A stretch of 60,000 nucleotides of DNA, taken from positions 44,097,517-44,157,516 of the forward strand of contig NC_081411.1 of NCBI RefSeq assembly GCF_030272615.1, read 5' to 3'. The stretch's first letter is position 1; every line of letters starts with the position of its first letter. The stretch is from Cryptomeria japonica (lineage: Eukaryota; Streptophyta; Pinopsida; Cupressales; Cupressaceae). The notes under the pieces were generated by a model. That model had not been told where the DNA came from. It made no database searches and worked only from the letters and a program-made list of their open reading frames with translations. Positions 1 through 12,119 of this stretch are shown here, piece after piece. A program made the translations under genes and the position numbers.

Positions 1-2109
1 TAAGGATACCTGTAAAATTTATTACTCCCTCTCCAACCTATTTTATAATTTAACATTTTTAAAAGTTGATAGTTTCACTTTTAACTATATTTCAAAATCA
101 ATTGATCATCAATATTTAATAATTATTCATTGTAAGGGACAAACTCAAATTCAACTCCAACCAGAGGGGTTCAACTATCAAAATAAGAAAAAGCTAACAA
201 ATTTATGAAGACTATTTACTAATAAATTATTTTCTCATCAATAACATACATATTTAATCAAATTTAATTCATAATGAAGAAGTTAGATTTTCTTTTAATG
301 TTTTTATATCAAATTGAAATTGTTTACAATAGATGATAATAATTTTTGGTTTTTAATCATATAAATCAAAATTAAATTAATTTTAACTTTTCTTAAATCA
401 TGTTTTGACAAAGCACGGATTATAATAGCATGCTAACAAAACTTTTAATTTGAATTTGACATTTATTTGCATATCAAATTATTAATATTTAATAATAAGC
501 ATAACATTAATGATGCAATAATTGATAAGTAAAAGAAATATATTGATTTAATTATCTTATAATTGTTTGTAAGTGTTGGTTGCTTTAAAAAAATTAAGTG
601 AAAGTCAAATTAAATAATTCATTTTCATTTAGTTTATTAAAATAATGTTTAACATAAAATAGTTCTTAAATATATAGTTAAATAAATAGTGTACTTTTTC
701 TTGCCCATAGGTTTAGTAATTCAAATGGATTTTAGAAATTATATTCATATAGAAAATAAAATCAACTTTATAGCAAATCATTTATTTTTTTAAATTTTTC
801 TTTCCTCTTTCAATTAAAACAACTAAAAAAATTAAAATAAAGTATATATATATTTTTTTACATTTTTCTTATTTATCAATGGATTTATTTATATGCTTAT
901 GTGGAGATATGCTTATATTTATTAATTTAAATATATATTAAAAATTATATTAAGTCATGATTTAGTGTAAATGATGAAGTGATATGTTATAATATGTATA
1001 TTCTAAACTAGTATAAAATCTTAAACATTTTTATCTAAAAGATGCATATCTATATATATTTTTTATTGAAAAAATTAATTATAATCACTTTTAATATCTC
1101 AAAATAGTTTTAGATATATATGATTATGACAACTATGCAATTTTATAAATATATATATAGCTAAAATATCTATTAAAAAAAAATTGTTCGATGTTGTCAC
1201 CCAAACTTAAATTAACTATGATTACTGATGATGGTGATGGTGATGTTGATGTTGATGATGATGCTGATGCTAATGCTAATGATGATGGTTCTTGGCTAGG
1301 GCAAATATTAATGGGTCCTTAAGAAATTATCTCATGTATATAGACAAAAGACAATCTATTTAAACATCATGCTCTTCAATGGTCAAATAATCATTATTAA
1401 TTTATTGCTTATTCCTATTAAAAAGGTAAATAATTTTCCTATTTTTATTGCTCAAATTTTACTTTTGACTATTGAATTTAGTGGACACTCTATTTCAAAA
1501 TCATACTCTTCAACAACTAAATAGTCAATAACAAATTTATAGCTTATTCCTATCAAAATAAATACTTGTAAAATTGAATAGATAAACAACATAAATATAA
1601 CCTTATAATGGATGAAAACACATTTTTTGAGGATAGGAGTTCCTTTTCATAGGTTTGAAGATCATTCTTAGAACAAAAAGTGCTTTTGTTTTTTTTGATT
1701 TGATTTGAGTTTGCATAATCACATCCTCTCCATGAAAGTAAATACTTTTTTATTCTATATTGTGTTCTTCTATTTCTAATAATGATAGAGTCAAACTTTT
1801 AAGTTTTCTTTTCACTATTTTGAAGAAATTTTAGATTGTACATTCTTGTTGTTTCAAGCTTTATTTTTAAGTACTCCTTTACTCTTTATCATACTATTAT
1901 CTTATCTCAAACTCAATTTTATTTTCTAAATATAGCATAAATCTATTGTCATGTACCAATATATATTTTAATTTACCCTCCATCCACCACCTTTTATATA
2001 AATAAGTGATTTACTCTATTAGCTAAAATTGCTAAATAAATTATATTCATATCAATTTTATTTTTTTATTAATTTGGACAATTTTTTTCATTGTTTTCTC
2101 TTGTTTAGG
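1..2109. other. AT-rich DNA, no gene seen
   Basis: This stretch is strongly AT-rich with stops in every frame, and I recognise no coding domain in it. It lies upstream of the NB-ARC exon, where a TIR-domain exon would be expected in an intact TNL gene. I searched for TIR-like text and found none, so the TIR exon is either lost or outside the window. The only structured item is a GAT-type microsatellite near 1225-1288. Confidence 0.6.
1225..1288. repeat. GAT/GGT/GCT trinucleotide microsatellite
   Basis: An imperfect trinucleotide run made of GATGAT, GGTGAT, GTTGAT, GCTGAT and GCTAAT steps over about 64 bp, in otherwise AT-rich DNA. It is not in a recognisable reading frame of a gene. Confidence 0.85.
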
Positions 2110-3475
2110 GATGAAAGAAGGTCGTTGAAGAGTACTGTGAACTCTGTGACGAAGGACATGAAAAAGAAGGTGAAATTGGAAGTAGCCAAATATCATGTGG
2201 CCCTTGATGAGACAATACAAAACTTAGAAAGAAATGTATTTAATTCTTCTCAAAAAGTACAAATTGTGGGAATTGTCAGTATTGGAGGTTTTGGAAAAAC
2301 AACACTTGCAAAAGAAACATATAATAAGAAAATTTTCGTCATTGATAAGCATAGCTTTCTTTTTGACATCTGGTATACAAGAATGATTTACATAAGAAGC
2401 AAAAGAAGCTTATGGAGGACATCGGTGCTAGTGCATGTGCATTTGACAATGTACAGGAAGGAAAGAGAATTCTTAACAATATTATATATTTTCAAGTGTT
2501 CATTATTTTAGATGATGTGGTTCACCCAGATCAATTAGATGTTCTATTGGCAGGCATTTAAAATTTTGTACAAGGTAGTTTAATTATTGATTGGCAGGCA
2601 TTTAAAATTTTGTACAAGGTAGTTTAATTATTGTTACAAGTCGACTGTACTCAAATCATGACTGGGTATCTCCTCCATTTATCATATGAAAGGATTAAAT
2701 CTTCAACATGTTAAGGAGCTTTTCTGCTGGGATTCTTTCTTTCAATCCTCTCCTCCAAATGAATTTGAAGATGTTGTTGAAGAGTTTGTACAATTTAGCA
2801 ATGGACTGCCCTTATCTCAAGCATTTGGAGAACTAGTTTAAGAGCCCAAAGAATTAAATAAGGCATCAAGAATACTGCCCCATCACATTAAGGAGATACG
2901 TAAAATAAGTTTCGATGCATTAGATAAGGAGGTGCAAGAAATATTTTTAGAAGTGCTTTGAATAAATGTTTGATTGAGGTTGATGAGTGTAATCAAATCA
3001 AAATGCATGATCAGATGAGGGATCTTGAAAGAGATATTGCCAAGAGAAGGTCACCCTTCCATGTTTGATCACCACAGAAAATCACAGACATTCTGAAACA
3101 AACCACGGTGAGCTTAATATATTCTTTTATGTGCTCTCTAATACTTAGGATGGAATCCTAGTTCATTCATTCGTATGCTATCTTAGTTGTTTTAAAGGTT
3201 CCTTCTTTTGCGTTTTCCATTCAGGAAAGAATGTTGATTTGGGGGGTTAAAGCGGCAATGAATGATTTCTATGAAGAGTCCCCATACCATGATGGTACAC
3301 CTTTTGAAGAGTGTATGGAGCTCATACATATAGAGTACATTAGTTTCCATGGTTGCACGGAGCTTACCTTCACACCAGAGAACAATCACATTCTTCAAAA
3401 TATGATAAAGCATGAGACTTTGAATTTTACAGAATGTGTAAAATTAGAGAACAAAATAATTGTCGCTTTTTAGGA
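2110..3475 (+). pseudogene. TNL-type NB-ARC resistance gene fragment
   Basis: This is a decayed piece of an NB-ARC (NBS-LRR) immune receptor of the TIR class. An acceptor-like TTTAG precedes the exon at 2110. The linker is followed by a P-loop (GGFGKTT, about 2284-2304), then in shifted frames a kinase-2 motif (LDDV, about 2508-2519), an RNBS-B-like TSR stretch, a GLPL motif (about 2801) and an MHD motif (about 3003). Near 3105 a GTGAGC donor and near 3224 a TTCAG acceptor suggest an intron; the next segment (3231-3473) could be the start of the LRR part, with 'LNFTECVKLENK'. Several frameshifts, a 44-bp tandem duplication and stops break the frame. No TIR exon is visible upstream and no full LRR region downstream. 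NB-ARC is the ATP/ADP switch module in such receptors; this copy cannot work. The family assignment is firm; the TIR class rests on the linker and LDD-type motif and is less sure. Confidence 0.8.
2547..2633. repeat. 44-bp tandem duplication inside the NB-ARC pseudogene
   Basis: Two near-perfect copies (2547-2590 and 2591-2633) of a 44-bp segment starting TTGGCAGGCATTTAAAATTT. 44 is not a multiple of 3, so the duplication shifts the frame between kinase-2 and the following TSR stretch and by itself would inactivate the gene. Confidence 0.95.
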
Positions 3476-5292
3476 GATGTGGTATATATTTCATATTCTA
3501 CATGATTGTTGGTGAGTGTGTCAAAACACCTGTCAATAGGATGAAATGGAAGGAAATGACAAGGTTGATAATGGAAGCCATTGTAATGATAATGTGGTGG
3601 AAAAAGGTCTAGAGTTGTCTTACAAAGTCCTAAGATGAGGTTCTAAATGGTAAGATTAGGACTGTGATAGATAGCTACAAATTGATAAATTAAGCAAGGT
3701 ATGGCTTCCTAGGAGATGACAAATTCCAATAGGTAAGTTGACCCAACTCATGAGGCTGAGATGGCACCTAAGATGATAAATTTGATGTGGGAACCACCTT
3801 GCAATATCGAGATGTGTTACAAGATATTTAGGGACAACAAAACAACTTTTGACTTTCTAATGAAGATATGATGTTTTGAATGAGTGGAAGTCTAAAGGTG
3901 TCTGAAAAATGAAAGAGAAGTGCTCAATGGAAAACTGATGGTTGACTAGCAAGGAATCCTAAGGAATTATCCTTGGAAGCTCTTCAAAACTCTATAGCCA
4001 TATATGTAGTAAAACACCAAATACATGTTAAAAAGTACCATAGACGTGTTGAAAAGTATTAGATATGCATTTTCACTTTTTATTGCATTTGAATTTTTTT
4101 ATTTAAATACATGCGAGGAATTTATGAAGACACAAAAAGAATGTTCAGATATGCGTTAGAAAGTTGACACAAATGCATTACTAAGTCTCAGATACGTGAT
4201 GATAAGATGCACCAACATGATAATAATGATCATATATGTGCCAAAAAGTGACATAGATGTGTTTTCGGTGAAAATGATTTTTGCCTGAATCTGTTTGAGT
4301 TTGATTTCTGATTTTTAATGTTTCAAGTCAGACTAGATATGAATGTTAAATGTTTGTGACAAGAAAACACTGTAAACAAGACACAATGGTTGTTGTGTGT
4401 TTTGTCCAAATTTTTTGGGCATCAAGTGTATGTTTATAGGCCAAATTCAACCCAATTTCCATGGGTCTTAAGATAATTCAAGACACTTCAAACACTTCCT
4501 ATCCTTCAAATTAAGGCTTCACTATGATTACTTCAACCCACAACTTGGAATCTCCTTCAACATAAATGTAGGGACACCTAAAATGAGTGTATATACTATT
4601 ATCTTTGTGAGAGAGGACATGTAGGGGCCTCCAAAATTTGAAGGATGACCCAATCATCCTCTCCCCAGAAAGATACATAGAGCTTATGCTAAGTTGGGGA
4701 CTTCTGTCTCATCTCAAGGGAGCCATATGGTGAAAAACCAGTTATGCCCTTGCAGTAAAAAATATCACAATGTTTAGTAAAAATAAGAGTAGGCCACTAA
4801 GAAGGTTTCTAGTCACAATTTGGGGTACCAACACCTTGCAAGCATCCAACAAGCCACTTAATACTTTCATAAAACCTACTTGGAGTATAGAATACCTCAC
4901 ATAAATGTGGGTATGAGGTCTCCTTTTGGATTGACATTGTACAAATAAGGCTTATGTTGGTTTGATCTTGACTTTCGTCTCAATCAATTTATATAGTGGC
5001 CCAAAGGAAGATCTGCTTAGGGTCATCCCCTTGTTTTTGAGGCAGGCCCTTCTACAAAAGAAAAATGCGATGTTTAATGATTTCTCTTACACCCAAGATC
5101 TGCAAAGGCGAGGGGAGAGGGTACTTTCATTAACCACCTTACAGTTCTACAACAAAGAGTGTGCAAGTGCACCAAACACTTCAAGCAAAGTTTATTTTAA
5201 TGCACCAGATCCAAATGTTATCTATTCTATTAAAACACAAACACACTGCTATGATACCCTACAAGCACAAATGGATTACTAGTTTCAAATGA
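3476..5292. other. Non-coding DNA, no gene seen
   Basis: No recognisable domain. An open frame of about 106 codons at 4962-5282 has no motif I know and no splice or promoter context, so I do not call it a gene. Around 4000-4290 there are loosely repeated phrases of the type 'AGATATGC...ACATG', similar in style to the degenerate repeats inside the following 741-bp repeat. Confidence 0.5.
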
Positions 5293-6033
5293 TAACCCCA
5301 ACCTGCAACCACAATGATTAGGACAAGATAAAATTAGCAAATGAAAGGCCCCTTCAACATATTAATTCCTCAATATGTAAAAAAACCTGGAATAGACATA
5401 GGCGCAATAGGACCTAACAAAAACACATTAGGAATTGACATATATGCATTAGACATAATAAAAAACACTCTAGATTAGATCATATGCACACTGAAAATGA
5501 ACAAAAATGTGTTAGAAACCAAAAATATGCAAATAGATTCAAAACCCTAATGATCTAAAAACACGATAGAATTAAACATATACGCACTAGAATTGAACAT
5601 ATACATGTTAAAATTATTAGGTATGCCAAAAACTAGAAACCCTAATAAACATAAAATGCACTAGGATTAAACAAAAACACATTAGAAGTGGACAAAAATG
5701 CGCCAAAAAATCAAAGTTTTGTAGACTAAAGAAAAATCATTTAATTCACATAAATTTGTTAAATTTTTTTATAAATAATGAATATAATTGATTTACATGA
5801 AATTTATTAGAAATTTTGTAATATTTATTTTTTATATTTATTCTTTATATAGTTTACATGAAATTTAATAGAAATTTAAAAATATTTATTTTTTATAATA
5901 AATTTTAAAACGTTTACTCTTTAAATGTATAGATTGAAAGATTTATTAGATATATTAATAAACAAGATATAGGTAATAGTAGAAGAGTGTATTGAATAAT
6001 GGTCAACACGCAGATTCCATTATATTATTTTTA
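5293..6033 (+). repeat. Direct repeat R1, copy 1 (~741 bp)
   Basis: Begins TAACCCCAACCTGCAACC and ends CATTATATTATTTTTA. The same sequence with scattered substitutions recurs at 7906-8654 in the same orientation. Inside are degenerate ~24-bp phrases around 'ACATATACGCACTAGAATTG' and an AT-rich 3' third. No ORF. The ends are not TG...CA and I see no clear target duplication, so I do not call the pair LTRs. It may be a family of dispersed non-autonomous repeat or a local duplication. Confidence 0.85.
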
Positions 6034-7905
6034 CGCTGAAGGCGTTCCCTATATGAGATGAACAAGCTGAAATTGAAAATCTACGGTTGCAAGTTAAAGA
6101 AAACCTAATGCAAGACTATCAGAGATATCACGTTTGTTCATTTTTTCCATTTTCTAAATTACTGCCTTTTTCTGCGTGGCTGCTTTCTTTTAATCGAAGG
6201 TGTTCGTATTTCATTGTTTTTTATGTACTTGCGTTATTTCTGTTGTCGTATGAAGAGACATGTGTCTGTCAATGCATGGACAAGATGATTTACATCCATC
6301 AAATCACATTCATTTTCCAGCGGATAGCCTCCACTTCTCTCTACTTGGCGATCACCTCACTCAACTTGTTCAGACCAATAGTTGGAGCAATCAATGTACG
6401 GAACAATATTGTGTACCCTAGAATTGTTCGAAGAGAATGAAGTCATGCTGATTTTGGTGGCATTGTCATCTCTTCTACCCATGTTTCCATCGATTTTTTT
6501 TCTATATGGTTTAAGAAGTTTACTAGGGGAAGAGCACCAGTAGCCGTCATAGCTAACTTCGTGCACCCACAGATCCTAAATGGTACATCGGATTTTTATT
6601 TTTTATTTTTAGTTGTCTTCGTATGCGACTTAACTGCTTATAGCTATTGATCTGGCTTCTGGGTAGTAACGATGCACGCTGTCAAATCAATTATGCGCAC
6701 AAAGGTCAAAAAGTGCACATTTCAAAGTGTCGCCTGATACCTAACTAAAGATGTTCCAGTAACCGTCAACTCAAAATCACTAGTACTTGTTGACAAATGT
6801 CCCAATAATGGTGCACAAATGATCCAATAGTGGTACACAAATGGGACAAATGTTCCAATAGTTGTGCACAAATGGGCCAATTAATTACAAAAAATGATCG
6901 GCTATTGGTACAAAACAAATTTATTAATGGTGTTTTCACTATGACAGCTATTGGGGGGTCAACATGACAATAAGGTGACGGTTATTGAAACTATGTTATC
7001 TATTGGTACTCTTCCCCTATCAACAGTTGAGAATTAAGAAGAAAAGATGCAAGACGATTCAACTAATCGCAACCATCTGTTCCTTCCTCAATGTTATCGT
7101 GTAAATACTACCTGTCAGTCGATCTTGTAAAACCCTGGAGTACTACCTGTCAATCAGTCTTCATTTTGAAAAGGATCTCTCTATCTCTACAACGACTTTC
7201 CGACGGCCATCTCACAGCTTCTCAGCGGGTGTCTCACAACTTCGACTCAGGTTGCAAAGCTAGCAATTCCTTCATGACATCCTCAATGCCAGCGAAACAG
7301 AGAGGAGGTTGCTGAACAAGGAATATCCATTGAAGATGCCATTTCCATAGGGCTATTTAATACGATTTCTACTAAACAATTTGTAATTTGTTCTGTATCG
7401 GGAGCTCAACACGACACATAGGTATTCTCTGGTCAAGGAAATAAGTTAAGGTCTCAGTCTCCTCCACATCTGGCATATGGTCATACAATTTCTTTTCTAG
7501 CTTTACTTTTCTCATCTTTTGGAAAATTCTTCTTGAACTAGGGTTTACTGTTTAATGGATTCTTCTAGGGCAAAGTAGTAATTTGTTTTACAATATCTTT
7601 TGTTGTAATTCATTAATATTTGACCAAATATTTTCCCTGGTGCTTTGTTTTGTGCCCTATTGTTCTAATTTTACTGGCGAATGCTCAAAATTATGTCGTA
7701 ATTTTAATTGGCTAGCCTAATTTTCGTTTTAGTTGAAGAACTGAATCATACCCTAGCCAAAGTAAAGATCTGTTAAAATAGGAGGTCTTTGATTCAATAG
7801 TAAAGAATTCCTATACTATAATGGAAGGTCTGGAGTTCAAATCTTAGTCTTAGGTAGTTTGTATAAAGTAATATTAGAACCAGGCTGTAAAGAAATACCA
7901 AATTG
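6034..7905. other. Spacer between the R1 copies; possible lone exon near 6057-6132
   Basis: No gene can be assigned. A short open segment at 6057-6132 encodes a charged, heptad-like stretch (EIENLRLQVKEN) and is followed by a GTTTGT donor-like site; it might be an orphan exon of a coiled-coil protein, but this is weak. Other open frames (6357-6566 on the minus strand, 7091-7315 on the plus strand) carry no motif I recognise. Confidence 0.35.
6793..6885. repeat. Degenerate ~22-29-bp tandem repeat
   Basis: About four imperfect units built on ACAAATG(T/G)(C/G)CCAATA(A/G)TGGTGCAC. Unit length varies because one unit carries a short extra GGGACAAATG piece. Confidence 0.7.
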
Positions 7906-8654
7906 TAACCCCAACCTGCAACCACAATGATTAGGACAAGATAAAATTAGCAAATGAAAGGCCCCTTCAACATATTAATTCCTTAATATGTAAACAAACC
8001 TGGAATAGACATAGATGCAATATGACATAACAAAAACACATTAGGGATTGACATATATGCATCAAACATAATAAAAAACACTCTAGATTAGATCATATGC
8101 ACACTAAAAATGAACAAAAATGTGTTAGAAACCAAAAATATGCAAATAGATTCAAAACCCTAATAATCTAAAAGCACAATAGAATTAAACATATACACAC
8201 TAGAATTGAACATATACACGTTAGAATTATTAGGTATGCCAAAAATCAGAAACCCTAATAAACCAAAAATGCACTAGGATTAAACAAAAACACATTAGAA
8301 ATGGACAAAAATGTGCCAAAAAATCAAAGTTTTATAGAATAAAGAAAAATCATTCAATTCACATAAATTTGTTAAAATTTTTATAAATAATGAATATAAT
8401 TGATTTACATGAAATTTATTAGAAATTTTATAATATTTATTTTTTATATTTTTTATATTTATTCTTTATATAGTTTACATGACATTTAATAGAAATTTTA
8501 AAATATTTATTTTTAATAATAAATTTTAAAATGTTTACTCTTTAAATGTACAGATTAAAATGTTTATTAGATATATTAATAAACAAGATATAGGTAATAG
8601 TAGAAGAGTGTATTGAATAATGGTTGACACGCAGATTCCATTATATTATTTTTA
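7906..8654 (+). repeat. Direct repeat R1, copy 2 (~749 bp)
   Basis: Second copy of the 5293-6033 repeat. It differs by substitutions and small indels, including a short duplication of TTTTTATATT near 8440-8460. It ends at the same point, after which the flanks diverge (ACGCTG in copy 1, AATGTA in copy 2). The following ~170 bp to 8826 hold nothing I recognise. Confidence 0.85.
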
Positions 8655-8831
8655 AATGTATTTGATAGGAACATGCAAACATGCTTGTCAATATTGTTTT
8701 GCGACATCCTTTCTTTTAAAAAAGCACTCGAATATTTTTATGAAGTCACATTATTTTTTATTGCGCTGCATTGCTGAACAAAATTATGCAACTCAAAAAA
8801 TGTAGAATACGGTTTGCTCTCCTAAAATTTT

Positions 8832-10337
8832 TGGTGCAAGAGAACCCCTTCAAGATGATAAATTAGACTCAGAGGAGGAAGGATAAGGCATCAAACATGT
8901 CTTTAGGATGTTTTGTACGTGTTTCAATCATGCATTGTGTGTTTGTAATAAAAGACCCCATCTTGTGAGCCCAACTCCTATTTTGGCATTTCAATAAGCC
9001 AATTAGGACTTTTGGACAATAGGGGATCAAATGTATGTAGGACATAGTTATCCTAGTCATTTTAGTGCTTCTAAGGTGTTTTAGGAAGGGTTAGACTTGA
9101 CCCAAAGTATTAGATGGCAAAAGATGACATTTTGACAACTTTTGCAAAAGTTGTCAAACGTTGTCATGAGCAACTTTTATGCACTTTTTGTATTTTTGTT
9201 TGTTTGAACTCCTCCAATAGCTCTAACCTCTTGTTTTGGTTGAGAGAAGTAGTGGATTGGTTTTTATACCTTGTGGATCCAATTCCCAAGAAGATATTGT
9301 ACGAAGGAAAGATTTGGTGACAAAAAACTAATGAAATTATGAGTTTTTCCTGCAATTCTGAAGTTTTGGTATGGGGTACGGTATTGTATGGATTGGGATC
9401 AATCCCCAATGATGTGAATTGGTTAGAGTGGAGAGTTATATTTGTTTTGTCTTTTGTGTGAGATTCAGATCGTGTGTTTTACTCCTGATATTCCAATTTT
9501 GTTGTAGGTGCCCGGGAAACCAGGGTCTACCTAGGGTTTTACTCCTCCATGGCCATAACTTGCAATTTATCAGTTTGAGACTCATGGGATTTGGTGAAAT
9601 GCAAGTATTTCCAGTGTATTTTAAGATTTCAAAAGCATTTTGTAGGAAGAGAAAGGGAGGTGTGTGTTTGAACTGATTCTATGTAGACATCTCTATGTGG
9701 CTACCTAGTCTTTGAACAACAAAGTTACACTTGTATGCAAATGACGATGATTCGAGGCGTGTAACCCTGGAATCCATGATGGTTTATGGTTCCCCACATG
9801 CCCATGGGGTTGTCGTTTTATGGTTTACTCATTTGGACATAGATGCTTCACAAAAGAGACCTAATTAGCCTTTTAGGACAGTCAACATTCTACCAGCTCA
9901 GACCTTTGTTTGTCAGACCTTGACCCTTCCTTTTGGGGAATTGTGTAACTTCCAAAAGGGTAATGGAATCCATAATTTTTTTTCAAATGTGTTTGGGAAA
10001 TTTTGAACTTAAGGTCCCTTTACTTGCTTAAAAGGGCCACAAGCAAATAGGCCTAATTGTGAAGGTACTATGGGGAATAGGATTGAATCCTTAAAACCAA
10101 TGTTGGATCTGGTCCAAGTGAGTCATGTTTAACCCAAAACAAGTGTGCTAATGGTCAATAACCCCTGGAGGTCTCAAGATATATGTTGGAGCAAACTAAC
10201 CAAGTTGAGTAGGTATGAGTCTGAAAGATTGTGAGATGATTGAACTAATGTTATAGAGCCTTGCCTTGGTAGGATCCTATTGTTGTTTTGAGGGGTCAGT
10301 GTCATACATCTTGGAGTGTTTGGAAGGTTACAAGGAG
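8832..10337 (+). repeat. 5' LTR of chromovirus, 3' end lost
   Basis: Matches 15554-17072 along its length with many substitutions. The match stops after GGTTACAAGGAG; the last ~12 bp of the LTR (ending TGTATCA in the 3' copy) are absent. Directly after it, 10341-10381 repeats an internal LTR segment (TTGGTAGGATCCTATTGTTG, first seen at 10266), so a rearrangement took place at the LTR/internal boundary. Confidence 0.9.
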
Positions 10338-10377
10338 TGTTTGGTAGGATCCTATTGTTGTTTTGAGGGGTCAGTGT

Positions 10378-10914
10378 CATAATTCAAACTCCACATTGGT
10401 CATGCCAAATCGCATTACCCGATTACCAACCTCTTCTAGTTTTTCCTTGATTCTACATTTCTCAGCAAAAACATTTTTGAATGAGATCTTGTTCCAATCC
10501 TTAATTTTATTTTTCAAGAACTGAATTCTTTTGACAAATTTAAATCTAGGGGAGCCAGAGTATATGTTGCCTTCCTGCCACCAATTTTTAAGATTTTCAA
10601 GGAATTTCTCATCCCTCCACCACATGCTTAAGAATTTGAAGTAGTTCTTATGACTGTGAATATCCTGAGCAATGGATAAAGAAAGTGGTAGATGGTCCGA
10701 ACCAATTTGAGGCACAATTTCAGTTTCTAGAGAGTAGTTGCCATTTATCCACCATTCCCCCACCAGGAAATGGTCCAGTCTTTCAGATATATTGACAAAG
10801 TTTAGTCTTCTATTAGTCCAAGTGAATCTTCCATTGTTCTGTATCAGAGATAGTAATGGCTTTGGTAAGAAGATAGAGAATTGAGAGATGGTAGAGGGAC
10901 AAGAAGAAGAATTC
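10378..10914 (-). pseudogene. LINE endonuclease (EEP domain) fragment, antisense
   Basis: An open frame on the minus strand encodes the C-terminal part of an exonuclease-endonuclease-phosphatase domain as in plant L1-type LINEs: 'GRFTWTNRR', then 'ERLDHFLV', then 'GSDHLPLSL', the conserved SDH catalytic motif with its downstream proline, followed by a charged linker (FKFLSMWWRDEKFLENLKNW) of the kind that precedes LINE RT. The N-terminal half of the endonuclease and all of the RT are missing. It lies where the chromovirus should have its PBS and gag start. No poly(A) tail is seen, so it is more likely a rearranged filler piece than a clean LINE insertion. Confidence 0.85.
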
Positions 10915-11935
10915 CCTAGAGGACCGAACACCAACATGGAATTGGCAAAGATTGTGAGAGACATGCCACTGCTTGCAAGGCAATACAGAGGGAGCTAGAG
11001 AGGTTGAGAGGCAGAGTAGATGGGAAGGAAGATGGAGGTACTGGTAGTGGTGAAGAAGGGGATGAGGATGAGATCCCTATACCAGAGGAAGAGGTGATTC
11101 CTCCTGACCAGAGGCACTTCCTTAATGCCCTCAAATCCATGGAGAGGAGAACCATGGAGCAGAAGAATGATTTGCCAACTTTCACTGGGAAGATGGAACC
11201 AGATGTTGTGGTAGATTGGATAGACTCCCTATCTAGTTTCTTTAAATGTGAAGACATTCCAAGACACCAAAAGGTGAAGATTGCTAAGTCCAAGTTGAAG
11301 GGAGCAACCCTAACTTGGTGGAACTTTGTCTAAGAGGAAAGAGAAGGACAACAAACCCAAGGTTGTTTCTTGGAGGAGGATGGTTGCCTTAATAAAAGAG
11401 GCCTATGTACCCAAAAAATATGAAATTAAACTCCATAAGAGGAGAGAAAATCTCAAGCAGAAGGACATGGATGTGAACTCATACACTAAGGAGTTCCAAA
11501 GGCTATGTATGAAGTCTAAAACAAAAGAGGAAGAGAGTGAGAAAGTTGCTCAGTACCTAAATGGATTAAGGTACAACATTCAAGAAGAACTAAACCTTCT
11601 TAGCTCAGATACCATTGGTAGATGCCATCAACTTGCCATCAAGATGGAAGAGAAGATAAAAAAGGAGACAAGAGTAGAACAATAAAGGAAGAGGAAGACA
11701 ACAAAGGGGTGGAAGAAACTTTTCAGAGGTAAGGGAAATGGTTTTGGAAACCAAGGTGAAACCAGTCAAGACGACACTAAATGAGAGAGTAGTTCCGATT
11801 GAGGATACAATCAAAGAGGTAACTTTAGAGGAAGAATACCACCATTTAGAGGGAGATATCAAGGCAGAGGTCCAATAAGATGTTATAACTGCAATCAAGA
11901 AGGACACATGGCCAATAGATGCCCTGATAAACCTA
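10915..11935 (+). pseudogene. Chromovirus gag, broken
   Basis: Gag is the structural protein of the virus-like particle. An open frame from about 10915 runs through 'RHFLNALKSMERRT', then the retrotransposon gag core ('FTGKMEPDVVVDWIDSL', 'KLKGATLTWW'). It stops at a TAA near 11331 and continues in another frame from 11326 ('VNSYTKEFQRLCMKS', 'YLNGLRYNIQEEL'), with a second stop at 11683-11685. A CCHC zinc knuckle (CYNCNQEGHMANRC) lies at 11881-11922. The true start codon is lost with the LINE-derived replacement upstream. Assignment is secure from the gag core and knuckle; the copy is non-functional. Confidence 0.9.
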
Positions 11936-12119
11936 CTAGTTCCATGGGAGAAAGGAGAAGTAACCTGGTTTTAGAGGTTGACTGCCAAAGTGTGGCAAGT
12001 ACAAATACATACCAAAGTGTCAATACCCCTGATAGCTATGGCTACCCTAAAAGAGGTGAAGCTTTGATGATCAGAAGAGCAGTAACTACCATGAAGATGA
12101 CTGATAAAGAACCCCCATA

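Noticed and set aside
4962-5282. 106-codon open frame as a gene
   Set aside because: No recognisable domain, non-ATG start, and located in degenerate repetitive DNA.
7091-7315. 74-codon open frame as a small gene
   Set aside because: No motif, no support from a second copy, no splice or promoter context.
5293-8654. The R1 repeats as LTRs of a small retrotransposon
   Set aside because: Ends are TA...TA and not TG...CA, no target duplication, no PBS or polypurine tract, no coding between.
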